From Cymodocea nodosa (lineage: Eukaryota; Streptophyta; Magnoliopsida; Alismatales; Cymodoceaceae): a DNA stretch of 64,000 nucleotides. The stretch's first letter is position 1. The number at the start of each line of letters is the position of its first letter. The notes under the pieces were generated by a model that was not told the DNA's origin, made no database searches, and was given only the letters and a program-made list of their open reading frames with translations. The position numbers and the translations under genes were made by a program. Shown in pieces: positions 11,763 to 22,986 of the stretch. The DNA lies in assembly GCA_036874045.1 (NCBI GenBank), contig CM072341.1:3546501-3610500 (forward strand). Direction: 5' to 3'.

Positions 11763-12722
11763 TGTTAGGGCAAGTATTACAAGTGTGGAGTATGCCACAA
11801 GTAGTCTAGGTTCAATTAGAAGCTTGTTAACAGTAAGTATCTGGCAGTTATACTTTTTCAATAGGTTGCAGACCTAAGTATCCAGAAATAAAAGTTTAGT
11901 CGGAGGCTTTGAGTTAACTATCTGAAAGTCAGAAGATTTTGGAGAGTTACTGGCTGTAACTATCTGAAATAACTTAAAGGACACTTAAGTGGATCTTTGG
12001 ATAGTTAAGAAGCCAAGTTTCTGAAAAGTAGTGACTTAAGTGGATCTTCGGATAGTTAGGCAGTAACTATCCAAAGTTCATAAGTTTCTTCGGAGGGTTA
12101 TCGGTAGAACCTTCCGAAATGCTTGAAAAGACACTTAAGTGAGTTTTCAGATAGTTAAGATGTAACTATCCGAAAGACATGCAGTTTTTAGAGAGTTATT
12201 AGCATAACCTTCCGGAAGGACAAAGAGAGAGAAGTAAGTGACTTTTTGGACAGTTAAGTCAATAATTGTCCGAAATACTGAATCTCTTTGGACAGTTAGC
12301 TTGGTACTGTTCCGCCCATTTAGAAAGAATATTCTCTTTAGATAGTTAAGTTTGTAACTATCTGAAATGTTACAGATTTCGAAAAGTTAAGAAGATAAGG
12401 CTTCGAAATTAAGAGTCTCTTCTCCGAAGCATTGTTTCTCTACTATAATAGCTTGTATGTAATTAAAGGTTTATAAACCCTAAGTTGGGTAGTATATAAA
12501 CCTTTATGATGTTGTAAAATATTGCGGTTGATTGTGCCAAAGCTCATAAAGGAACCTTCAACTCTCCGTGGACGTAGGTTGTTGCTGAACCACGTAAATC
12601 CTATTTCTTCTTTGTATTGTTTCTTCTCTTACTCTTCACTCTTAGCTTCGGTGAGTTTAGAGCTAAGTGTTTCAGCATCGTGGCATAGAAGGTTAACTGA
12701 ATGATCTGTTCCATTCACAACA
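11763..12722 (+). repeat. Copia-1 3' LTR with preceding polypurine tract
   Basis: Starts TGTTAGGGCAAG and ends CACAACA. CAAGTGGGAGAT at 11751-11762 is the polypurine tract. It is followed by the second copy of GTTAC. The hairpin array is the same as in the 5' LTR. Confidence 0.92.
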
Positions 12723-14535
12723 GTTACATGTGGTTTTATAGTATTAAACATGATATGTTTTATTTTTACATATTTGTATCATGTATAGTGCACGATAACA
12801 ACTTGTTGAGTTAGTATTCTTTATGTAAAAAGATCACGTGGCAACTCGTTGAGTTACAGGTTTAAAAGGTAAAAAGATCACATGAGAACTCGTTAAGTTA
12901 GTGAGCAAAACTATAAGTTATATATCTAAACTCGTTAAGTTAGCATTATGCATATGTTGAATTTAAAGTTTACTAATGTTATACTATGTCACGTAAGTTG
13001 CACATATTTAACTCATTAAGTTAACATAACTATACGCGTTAAGTTGCTTTATTAAACTCTAAGGCAACACGTTATGTTAGCGTTATAAACTTATAAGTTA
13101 TTTCTTTATTGCATGTAATACATATATTATTGTTTATATATGCAAGTCTGTTGAGTTAAGCTTAATTCAACAAGGTTAGTTTGTTGAGTTATAGTTAAGT
13201 CAACGAAGTAAGTCCGTTGAGTTATACTAACTCCATGGACTAGTTATTTTCTAATATTCAACTATAAGTAGTTACAAGAGTAGGAAATTTGAAGGAAACC
13301 ACATTGCATGAATTACGCCATGATCTAAATCGTGGATAGAAGAAGTAATCACTATTGTTGATACTAAGGAAGGAGATTCAACCAGTCATTTAGGCGGAAG
13401 TAGTTATTATTGAAAGAAATATAAAAGGAAAAGAAAAAGAATGAAGAAGTGTGCTAACTACAACAAGTGTCGGTCGTTCTCTGAAGCTCCACCACCACAA
13501 CCAATCATCAACCATCGGATATTTGTGAATATACTTTCCAGATGTCAAGACAATTCCGAGTCAAACATGGTGATTGACAACTACTGTGAGGAGTGATCGT
13601 GTCGCAAGAAGGGAAGACATTTTCATTAAACACTGAATCATCTCTTGGTTTCGAGTTGATGCCAAGATACTAAAGAGGAGATCAACTTGTAAAAGTCTCG
13701 GTTCACAATTCTATAGGGAGAGGAACACATGATAGTAAGTGATTAAGTTTTTAGTGGTATAATCACATCACATGCAATGACAGGAGTTCTTACTGTTAAT
13801 AGAAAATTTTACCTTTCACCTTTCATTCATCTTCAAGAACATATTACAACAAAAACAAAACAAAAACTCATTATCTATTTTTATATTTATCAAATTTGTG
13901 TTGTATCATTTGTTTTGTATTATCATTATTGTCAATAATGTTAGTATTGTCAGTATTGTTGAATGTTTTATGTTTATTTCATTCTAGAAAATAGAAAATC
14001 GTATTTTTGATCATTGAAACCAATTCATATTCAATTCTAAAATCCTAATTAATATGATTACTATTTGAAATATCTGAATGTTAGTATTATTAATGATAAA
14101 TATTGTATAAACTAACATTAAAAGCTTAATTAATATTATTTACATTCTGTGGAACCACCCAATGGATGGTCTTATTCTTCTATGGACAACAATTTTAATT
14201 TGAAGTTACTAGTGAGGCTCGTTGAGTTAACTTAATTCCATGAGGATAGTCTATTGAGATAACTATAACTTAACGAACTAAGTCCGTTAAGTTAGCAGTA
14301 ATCTAACAAAGTGAGTAATTCAAAACATAAAAACCTCTAGATGTAAAAATTTAAATAGTTTGAAATTTTTAATCATTCTCTATGGGATCAACCTGTACTT
14401 GCACATTTATGTAATAGATAATGTGCACTTGCAGTTAATTACGAATTGGATTTAATATCTTATTTATGAAAATTATTTGTTTACTTCTAAAAGAAAATAT
14501 AAACATATATTTAAGTAAACAAGAACAACCAAACA
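12723..14535 (+). mobile_element. Element B 5' LTR, second part
   Basis: The rest of the Athila-type LTR after Copia-1. Its middle (12800-13130) differs from the LTR of A: it contains a module that is the reverse complement of part of the Copia-3 LTR (54640-54950), including GTTAAGTTAACATAACTA. From 13150 it rejoins the common Athila LTR: the GTTGAGTTA array, the CACCACCACAACC stretch and the CTGTACTTGCACAT block near 14390. It ends CCAAACA at 14535. Confidence 0.75.
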
Positions 14536-14543
14536 AACTTTTC

Positions 14544-14561
14544 TAATACTATTACTAGGGA
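14544..14561 (+). other. Element B primer binding site, decayed
   Basis: TAATACTATTACTAGGGA stands where element A has TGGCGTCGTTGCCGAGGA. Almost every difference is a C/T or G/A transition. The ancestral site matches the 3' end of plant tRNA-Asp. Confidence 0.55.
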
Positions 14562-14628
14562 ATGAAAAACTAAAAAATTGTAGCACTATTAGACATAAGG
14601 AATGTTTTGTGTTTTTATTATTGAGAAT

Positions 14629-15148
14629 ATGACATATGCTTATGCATAAGGATTTCTAAAACCTATAGTTAGCATATGTGAATTCTACAATTTAGAAGGT
14701 CATGATATTGTTGATTGTTTGAAATTGAGACGATTGTAGATAGTTAGATCAAATGGGTAACAAATGAATTATATCCAATACAATAGAATTGGGTATGAAA
14801 ATCCTATAATTTACCCAACTAATAGTCAATTTAGGATAAGTAATATGTCGAGAGACAAAGAAGTTTAGAATAGGTATGACAAACTTTAATGAAGTTTAGA
14901 ACAAAACCTAGACAAATTGAAACAATACATATATTATCAGCAAGAAGTCAACTAAATAAACTATAAGAAAAATTATTCAAAACCTAAAATTGATATCATC
15001 TATGAAATTGAGAAAACCATAATGAAAATTGATCAAAAATTGAATGCAATGAGATTAGATGATTTGGAAAGAAAGCTAAATATATTGGATGAATTTACAA
15101 TGAAATTACAAGTCATGTAAGATAAAAATGAGAACACAAATGATAATT
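14629..15148 (+). pseudogene. Element B 5' ORF (nucleocapsid-type), left part
   Basis: Begins MTYAYA and reads like the 5' ORF of element A. The zinc knuckle has its second Cys changed (CEFYNLEGHDIVDC). It is followed by the DQKLNAMRLDDLERKL coiled coil. Stops are frequent. It is cut at 15148 by the Copia-3 solo LTR and resumes at 29647. As in A, only about 70 bp separate the primer site from this ORF, so there is no room for a capsid domain. Confidence 0.7.
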
Positions 15149-15471
15149 TGTAGGATCGTATGGCTACACAAGAGGAGGGTAAATTGTGTTTTTCAATATT
15201 TTCGAATATAATTGAAACTTTAAAACTCAAAAATAAGTCGAGACATTGTTTTCATAAAATCATTTTTATTCAAGGTTACAATTACAATATATAATTCAAT
15301 TCTCCTCAGAAATTGTAGATGCAATTATATCTTGATACCATGTATCATCTAAACAATTCATAATTAAAATAGAGAAAACTAATTTACGGAATTTAAAACA
15401 TTTCTCCCTATTTGAGATCTTTCTTCTTCTTTTTCTTCTTTCTTCTTCAGCAATTCTTCAATGACGAATAT

Positions 15472-17667
15472 TGTTTAGAATGAAAAAGTGCATATTATTA
15501 ACGGTTAAATGATGGTTAATTGCATAATATTTAGCTTATCATATGAGAATTAAGCCATTATGTTATAATTGCACTGTTATATACTTTAATTAAATAATCT
15601 ACTTAATTTTGGGGAATTAGTGTTAATTTAGTACATTTCTGAATTGTCGGTAAGTTGTAGGCTGTGAAATTCTTAAGTATCCGAATTTTCTTATATTTCG
15701 GACAGTTATGTTTAACATACCGAACATATTTCGGACAGTTATGTTTAACAAACTGAACATGTCAGATAGTTATGTTTAAACTACCGAACAGTTATGTTTT
15801 GAAAGAATATTTTATTATTTCCTAAAGTACACGTGTCAAAACCATAATGCATGACTTAAGTGAACTTTCGGTGAGTTATCTCTAACTATCCGAAATTGCA
15901 GTTGGGCATCAGACAGTTATATGTGTAACTCTCTGAAATATCTTTTTATTTATAAAATAGCTGTGGACACGTGTCATGTTCTGGTAAAGTGACTTAAGTG
16001 GATTTTCGGTAAGTTATCTGTAACTATCTTAAATGCATCTAAGCATCGAATAGTTAGACCTGTAACTCTCTAAAATGTTTATTTTATTATTAAACTCTAT
16101 TGACACGTGTCGAGATTTGGTAGATTTACTTAAGTTATATATCGGTGAGTTATCTGTAACTATCCGAAATGCATCTGAGCATCAGATAGTTAAGTTTGTA
16201 AGTATCTGAAATGCACCTGAGTATCAGATAGTTAAATTTATGCACGTGTTTTATTGTTAAATCAACGAAGAAAGTCCATTGAGTTATCTATAACTCCACG
16301 GACTATTTATTTTCTAATATGCCACTATAGCGGTTGTAGAAACAAGACAGTTGGAAGAAAAACCACGATTGCACATATCGCGTAGGGAGAAGAAAGCATC
16401 GCCGTTGATATGAATGAAGGAAATCCAACCGACCATTCAAGCAAAAGCAGTTACTACTGAAGAAATATAAAAGAAAAGAAGAAAAAGAAGAAAAGGGTGT
16501 GATCGATGGACGACCAATGTATATAGAAGAGGAGCACCGAGCTTTCTACAGGTAGTATCAGTAATTCTCCAAAGTACCACACCAACCATCGTTACCATCG
16601 CCACAATCACCAACCATCAGAGGTCTATGAGAATACTTTCTTGATGTCGGGTCGATTCCGAGCCAAACACAGTGCCTGACAACCACTGTGAGGAGTGATC
16701 GCGTCGTAGGAAGGGAAGCCATTTTCTCCAAGCGCCAACTCATATTTTAGTAGATCGTAAAGCTTTTAGCCTTGGCTTCGGGTTGATGCCTGTATGTTGA
16801 AGAGGAGATCATCTTGCAATTCTGGACTTGCGATTCTATAGGGAGAGGAGACAGAATTGTAAGTGGTTTAATTTTCAGTGGTGTAATCGTGTTGCAAGTA
16901 GTGACGGAAGTATTTACTGTCGAGTGAGATTACTTTACATTTCACCTTTCACCCATTTCCATGTTCATATTAAAAAAAAATACCAAAAACAATTTATCTA
17001 TGTTTGTATGTTGTCTTTGAGTGTTGTATTGTTTGTGTTGTATCGTGATTAATGTTATCTTTGTTAGTGTTGTGATTGTTTTATGTTTGTTTTAGTTTTA
17101 CAGTTTACTGAAATTGGTTCGTTCAAAAGACTTAAAGATTTTAATAGTTACTGTTTGAATTATCTGAATGTTAGTATGCTTAATGATAAATCCAGTGTTT
17201 ACTAACATTAAAGAGCTTAATTGATGTTATTTACAATCTATGGAATCACCCAATGGTTGGTCGAATTCCTTTGTAAATAGCAGTATTTAAAAAGAAAAGA
17301 CAGGCTCGTGGAGTTAACTTAAGTCCATGAGGTTAGTCTGTTGAGTTAGCCATAACTCAACGAACTTTGTCTATTGAGTTAACTGTAATTCAACAGAGGG
17401 CTTATTTAAGATACAAATTTGATTGTTAACAAACGGATAGTTCTCAATTCTTAAGCAATTCCCTGTGGGATCGACCTGTACTTGCACACTGATACAATAG
17501 ACACTATGCACTTGCATTTAAAGTACAAATTGGAATATCTAAATGGTATTAACGGTTGTTTGTTTACTTCTAAAAGAAAAAGAATAAGCATAAAGCTAAA
17601 TTAACTAAGTAAAAACAGAAGTAACAAATCAAAGTTTTTCTGGTGTCGTGTTGGGAAAATTGAAACA
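15472..17667 (+). repeat. Element A 5' LTR
   Basis: TGTTTAGAATG to GAAACA, 2,196 bp. The U3-like part has the hairpin cassette with CACGTG at 15830, 15968, 16104 and 16243 (spacing 138, 136, 139 bp). It matches the solo LTR 35134-37337 almost throughout. GTTGAGTTA/TAACTCAACG arrays lie near 16265 and 17290-17400. Confidence 0.9.
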
Positions 17668-17674
17668 AGTTTTA

Positions 17675-17692
17675 TGGCGTCGTTGCCGAGGA
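17675..17692 (+). other. Element A primer binding site (tRNA-Asp type)
   Basis: TGGCGTCGTTGCCGAGGA, seven bases after the LTR. Athila-group elements typically use tRNA-Asp (site TGGCGCCGTTGCCGGGGA); two differences here. Confidence 0.85.
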
Positions 17693-17776
17693 ATTGAATT
17701 GAATTAATATAAGCAACTATTAGAGCTGTTTTGTTTTAATATCTAGAGTTGTGTGTTTTCTTCTGTAATTGAGAAT

Positions 17777-18500
17777 ATGGCATATGCTTATGCTCAAAGA
17801 TTTCTGAAAGCTGTAATTAGCATATGTGAATTCTGCAATTCTAAAGGACACGACATTTCTGATTGTTTGAAACTGAGACGTTTACAGATGGTTAGATCCC
17901 ATGAACAACAAATGAATTATCCTTAGTATAATAGAGCCGAGTATGAGAATCCTATAGTTTACCCAACTGATGGTTAGTATAGAATGTGTAATATGTTGAG
18001 AGACACAGAAGTTTGGGATAGGTATGACGGACTGAAGCATAGTATAGAGCAAAACCTGGACAAATTAGAACACTTTATGTGTCAGCAATAAGAAGTCAAC
18101 CAATTAAACTATAAGGAAGCATATTTAGAACCTAAAAAGGATATAATTTACGAAACTGAAAAAACCATAATGAAAATTGATCAAAAATTGAATGCAATGA
18201 GATTAGACGAGCTAGAAAGAAAATTAAAAGCATTAGACGAATATATAATGAAAATACAAGTTATGCAACAGGACGATGAAAATTATAATCTTATAAACCT
18301 ACAAAATTTGCAAAATATATAGCAAACAGAAATATTAATGCAAGAGAATTTAAAGAATGCACTTTAAAACTAAAAACAATTGAAGATCATAATCACAAAA
18401 ATGATATACAAAAACATCATAAGAGTAATGAAAATCTGGAAGATGTATGTGTAACATTAAGATATGGAACTGATATACCACCAAGAACACAAAATGAAAA
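17777..18500 (+). pseudogene. Element A 5' ORF: zinc knuckle and coiled coil, no capsid domain
   Basis: Begins MAYAYAQRFLKAV, about 85 bp after the primer site. A classical CCHC knuckle CEFCNSKGHDISDC follows near residue 18. Then comes a long charged, coiled-coil-like stretch (EQNLDKLEHF, DQKLNAMRLDELERKLKAL) and a VTLRYGTD segment like the VTLRSGK linker before Athila protease. The capsid core that normally comes first in Gypsy Gag is absent here and is found instead in the downstream gag seen in B and C. Several TAG/TAA stops. One frame change lies between about 18300 and 18500 relative to the protease frame. Confidence 0.75.
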
Positions 18501-18504
18501 TAAT

Positions 18505-19674
18505 ATGAAGGTGGATAAGAGTAAAAATAAAAATGATAATGAAAATGTTATAGTTGAAAATCTAGAAATCACTGAAGAACAATTTGAATCTGCAAATGAA
18601 GCTAAAAATGATCAAACAAATCAAACGAAAGAAAAAGAATCTTTTAAATCACAATCTTTAGCACCCTATCCTGAAAGATTACAACAAACAATACCTAAAA
18701 AACAAGAAAAAATCAGAGAAATTTTTGAAAAAGTACAAGTTAACATTCCTTTGTTAGATCTATTGTAGAAAATGCCACCTTGTGCTAAATTTCTAAAAGA
18801 TTGGTGTACTAAGAAAAGAGAGCGAAAAGTTCTTAGAAAGGTCTTTTTAGTTGAGCAAAGTAGTTCCCTATTTCTACCACAAATTCCTAAAAAGTTATCT
18901 GATCCTGGAATCCCTGTTATATCATGCACCATAGGAAATACCATTCTAGAAAGAACCTTAATAGACTTAGGTGCAGGTATAAATGTTATGCCAAGTGATA
19001 TATTTGCATCCTTAGGATTAGAAGGCTTAACTCCTACTAGTAAGGTTATTCAATTAGCTGATATAAGTATAAGATACCCTAGAGGAAAAATAGAGGATGT
19101 CTTAATTAAAATAAAAAACTTTATATATCCTATTGATATTGTAATTTTAGATTCCCAACAAATTAAGCATAAAAATAGTGATACATCTTTAATTTTGGGA
19201 AGGCCATTTTTAGCAACATCAGGGGATGTTATAAATTGTAAAACTGGAGTAATGAAGTTAACATATGGTAATGAGGATACTCAATTAAATATTTTCAAAC
19301 CAGAAAGATTTGAGGAGTTAGAAATGTCCTTACACACCATAGAATTTTTAGAGGATGAAGGAGATATGTTAGATGATGTGATTCAATAAGAATTAAATAG
19401 GAAAATCAATTCTGAAACTTTAGAGGAAAGTGAAAGCATAAATATAGAAGGAGATCTAGAAGAAATTAATTTAGAAAATGATGATGTTCAATTAGGAGCT
19501 CTAGCTTCTGATGGGCAACATTTAGAATTAAAACCTTTACCTCCTGAATTAACCTATATATTTCTAGAAGATAAATGAACCTGTCCAATCATTATTGCTT
19601 CAGATTTAAAAGAGGATCAAATAGCTAAATTAAAAGATGTAGTAAAAAGTTATAAAGAAGCAATAGGATGGACT
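18505..19674 (+). pseudogene. Element A aspartic protease region
   Basis: Athila-type protease: LSDPGIPVISCTIGN, then the active site LIDLGAGINVMP (Asp at 18964), a flap-like segment, and SLILGRPFLATSGDVI. The open stretch 18772-19389 covers the whole domain. Stops at 18766 (TAG), 19387 (TAA) and 19576 (TGA) are in the same frame as RT. The last part (LPPELTYIFLEDK) is the usual linker to Athila RT. Confidence 0.88.
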
Positions 19675-20664
19675 ATGACTAATATAAACGGGTTAAGTTC
19701 AACTTTATGCTGTCACCACATATATTTAGAAGAGTATGCTACACCTGTTAGAATTCCTGAGAGGAGATTAAATCTAAACATTAAAGAAGTAGTCAGGAAG
19801 GAAATAGTGAAATGGTTAGATAATGACATAATTTATCTGATTTCTAATAGCTCGTGGGTTAGTCCAATCCATGTAATTCCCAAGAAATCAGGATCAACAA
19901 TTATTAGGAATGAAAGTCAAGACTTGATACCTACTAGAATTCAATCAGGCTGGAGAGTATGTATAGACTATAGAAAGTTGAATGCTGTGACTAGGAAAGA
20001 TCATTTTCCCTTACCTTTTATAGATCAAATGCTGGAAAGATTAGCAGGGCAAGAATATTTTTGTTTCCTAGACGGGTATTCAGGGTATAATCAAATTCCA
20101 GTAGCATTAGAGGATCAAGAGAAAACAACTTTCACCTATCCTAATGGAACTTTTGCTTTTAAGAGAATGTCATTCGGATTATGTAATGCACCAGCTACCT
20201 TTCAAAGGTGTATGTAGGGCATATTTACTGGAATGACTGAAGGTTTTTTAGAAATATTTATGGATGATTTTGCTGTATATGGCAACTCATATGAAGTCTG
20301 TTTAAAAAATTTAGACCTAATATTAAAATGTTGTGTGGAAAAAAATCTTGTTTTAAATTGGGAAAAATGTCACTTTATGGTTAAACAAGGAATAGTCTTA
20401 GGGCATGTTGTTTCTAAGAAAGGGTTGGAAGTAGATAAAGCTAAAATAGAAGTAATTTCTAATCTACCAGAACCTAAATCAGTAAAAGATATTAGATTAT
20501 TTCTAGGACATGCTGATTTTTATAGAAGATTTATTAAAGACTTTAGAAAGATAACTAGACCTTTAACTAATCTATTAAAAGATGTTCCATTTAACTTTGA
20601 TAAAAATTGCAAGGAAGCATTTTTCAGACTTAAGACTAGCTTAATTTCAACTCCTATAATTTAA
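19675..20664 (+). pseudogene. Element A reverse transcriptase
   Basis: Athila/Tat-lineage RT: IYLEEYATPVRIPERRLN, SSWVSPIHVIPKKSG, GWRVCIDYRKLNAVTRKDHF, CFLDGYSGYNQIPVA, MSFGLCNAPATFQRCM, and the catalytic FMDDF box at 20257-20271. The thumb/connection follows (GHVVSKKGLEVDKAK, FLGHADFYRRFIKDF). A TAG at 20215 falls just after RCM and a TAA at 20662 at the end. Otherwise the frame is clean. Confidence 0.93.
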
Positions 20665-21099
20665 GCACCTGATTGGAACCATCTATTTGAATTAATGTGC
20701 GATGCTTCTGATTTTGCTATAGGAGTAGTGTTAGGATAGAAGATAGAAAAATCTCCTAGAGTGATTCATTATGCAAGCAAAACCTTAAATGATGCTCAAG
20801 TTAATTACACAACTACTGAAAAAGAATTATTAGTTGTTGTGTTTGCCTAAGAAAAGTTTAGATCATATCTGATTGGAGCTAAAGTAATAGTATGCACAGA
20901 TCATTCAGCTTTAAAACATCTAATAAAGAAAAAAGAGACTAAGCTTAGATTGATCTGATGGATATTATTATTACAAGAATTTGATCTAGAAATTAAAGAT
21001 AAAAAAGGTTGTGAGAATGTAGTAGCAGATCATTTATCAAGATTACAAATTGAAAAATCAAATATTGAAATTAAGGATAATTTTCTTGATGAACAATTA
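20665..21099 (+). pseudogene. Element A RNase H
   Basis: ELMCDASDFAIGVVLG carries the first catalytic Asp. It is followed by KSPRVIHYASKTLNDAQ, YTTTEKELLVVVFA and [12 protein letters not shown], ending in VVADHLSRL. Three stops: 20737 TAG, 20848 TAA, 20956 TGA. These motifs are those of Gypsy RNase H. Confidence 0.88.
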
Positions 21100-22422
21100 A
21101 TGACCATCAACACAATACCTTGGTATGTAGACATAGTTAATTACTTAGTTACTGGTCTAACACCTAAGGATTGGAATAGACAGGATAAGAAATTGTTTTT
21201 CTCAAGAGTAAAATATTACTATTGGGAAAACCCATACTTATTTAAGAAATATCCTGATCTGGTTTTAAAGAGGTGTGTTCCAGAAACTGAATATCCGAGC
21301 ATATTGTCTTTCTGTCATGACCAAGCTTGTGGAGGGCATTTTGGTTTAGAGAAAACTGCTGCAAAAATTCTGTAATGTGGGTTTTATTGGCCAACACTAT
21401 TCAAAGATGCTCATAAATATTGCTTAAGTTGTTTAAGATGTCAACAAATAGGAAGAATATCAAAGAGGAATATGATGCCTCTTAATCCTATTGTTGAGGT
21501 TGAAATCTTTGATGTGTGGGGAATAGATTTTATGGGTCCATTTCCTATGTCTAATCAATTTAATTACATATTGTTGGGGGTGGATTATGTATCTAAATGG
21601 ATAGAAGCTATTCCTAGAAAAACTAATGACAATAAAGTGGTAATACAATTTATAAGAACAAATATAATTGCCAGATTTGGAATACCTAAAGCTATTATCA
21701 GTGATAGAGGAACTCATTTCTGTAATAGAAGTTTTGAAGCCTTAATGAAGAAATATGGAGTAAACCACAAAATTGCAACATCATATCATCCGCAAACAAG
21801 TGGACAAGTAGAAAGTGCAAACAAACAAATTAAGTTAATCTTAGAAAAAATAGTAAATACTACTAGAACAGATTGGACTAATAGATTGATAGATGCACTT
21901 TGGGCTTATAGAACTGCTTATAAAATGAGCTTAGCTATGTCACCTTTTAGGCTAGTATATGGAAAAAGTTGTCATTTACCTGCTGAAATAGAACATAAAG
22001 CTTATTGGGCATTAAAAACTCTGAACACTAATTTAAATCAAGCTGCTGAAAATAAAAAAATGCAATTAATTGAATTAGAAGAATTTAGAAATGAAGCTTT
22101 TTCGAAGACTGTAAGAGAAAAAGAGAAAATGAAATTCTAGCATGATAGAAAAATTATTCCAAAAAGCTTTGAAATAGGATAAGAAGTATATCTTTATATG
22201 GCTAGACTCCATAATCATCTAGGAAAATTAAGATCTAAATGGGCAGTACCTTACATAGTTCGAAATATTTATCCTTATGGAGCTATTGAAATTGAAAATC
22301 CTAAAAATCAGAATATATTTAAAGTAAATGAACAAAGATTTAGACCTATTCTAAAAACACCAAAAAGCTCCTTTGGAATTATAGAAGAAGTCAGAGTAGA
22401 GGACTACTCGAGCTTTACTTAG
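21100..22422 (+). pseudogene. Element A integrase
   Basis: The HHCC zinc-binding region is CHDQACGGHFG...CLSCLRC (21310-21450). The catalytic core has Asp at 21526 (WGIDFMGPF), Asp at 21703 (ISDRG) and Glu at 21811 (SGQVESANKQ), spaced D-58-D-35-E, i.e. an intact DD35E triad. 21472-22140 is open for 222 codons. The C-terminal part ends in VNEQRFRPIL. Stops at 21373 TAA, 22138 TAG and 22180 TAA. No chromodomain is apparent, as is usual for Athila. Confidence 0.93.
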
Positions 22423-22439
22423 TAAGAAATCAGTTTTTA

Positions 22440-22820
22440 TGTTTATATATAAAAAAAAACATTAATTTTTTTTTTATAAAATATAAAAATCATTGCAGTT
22501 CAACCGACTAGATCCATCGGTATGACCGGAACATAAAAAATATGTATATTAATTTTCAGAAAAAATGTTGGTTTTACCGAAACATAGTATCGGTTCAATT
22601 GGAAAAAAATTAGGTCTGACCGAAACATAGTATCGGTTAAACCGGTAAAAAAAAAGAAGAAAAACTATTATCTTAAGTATTTTTATTATTATATCTACTT
22701 GTATGGGAAGTCCGTTGAGTTACACTTAACTCAACGAGCTTACTCTGTTGAGTCTTGAGTTAGTCAATGAGCATATTCTTTTGAGTTAACTGTAACTCAA
22801 CGGAGTACTGCAGCTAAGAC
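22440..22820 (+). repeat. Element A post-pol repeat region
   Basis: First a T/A-rich stretch, then degenerate repeats of TCGGTTNAACCGAAA type (22490-22650), followed by GTTGAGTTA / TAACTCAACG repeats (22710-22805). Element D has the same two arrays inverted at 52640-53100. Non-coding. Confidence 0.7.
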
Positions 22821-22986
22821 CACGGATAAGATAGTAATAGTTGGTTTGGGAAATGACCCGATTACCCGCCTAAACTTAGGGCTTATTTAAACTAAAACCT
22901 AGGGTTTTGGGGGCATTATCCAGCTAACCATTTGGAAATTAGAACAGTAAGATCAGAGCAATTCTGTGTTGTTGTGTAACTCCACG
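22821..22986 (+). promoter_or_regulatory. Putative internal promoter of ORFx (element A)
   Basis: A TATA-like TTATTTAAACT at about 22883 lies ~100 bp before the ORFx start codon, inside a block (GGGGGCATTATCC nearby) conserved in B (30160-30290) and in D. In D the TATA text reads TATTTATA and the block is duplicated in tandem. Promoter function is inferred from position and conservation only. Confidence 0.4.

Larger units (their letters stand above)
5099..12722 (+). mobile_element. Copia-1, complete but decayed Ty1/Copia retrotransposon
   Basis: Two LTRs (5099-6057 and 11763-12722, about 960 bp each) enclose gag, protease, integrase, RT and RNase H in Copia order. The target-site duplication GTTAC is exact at 5094-5098 and 12723-12727. 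A primer site follows the 5' LTR and a purine tract precedes the 3' LTR. The element lies inside the LTR of element B. It contains a Copia-2 solo LTR at 9524-11175, with its own GAATT duplication, which splits RT from RNase H. Without the guest it is about 6.0 kb. Many in-frame stops make it non-functional. Confidence 0.93.

Noticed and set aside
15640-16250. Regular hairpin arrays as a CRISPR-like or satellite array
   Set aside because: They lie inside LTRs with defined ends and target duplications in a plant genome, and units are degenerate with no unique spacers.
18505-22422. Stop-codon recoding or readthrough in pol because there are many stops and no frameshift
   Set aside because: All three stop codons occur at scattered, non-conserved places and are explained by C-to-T or G-to-A change in methylated DNA.
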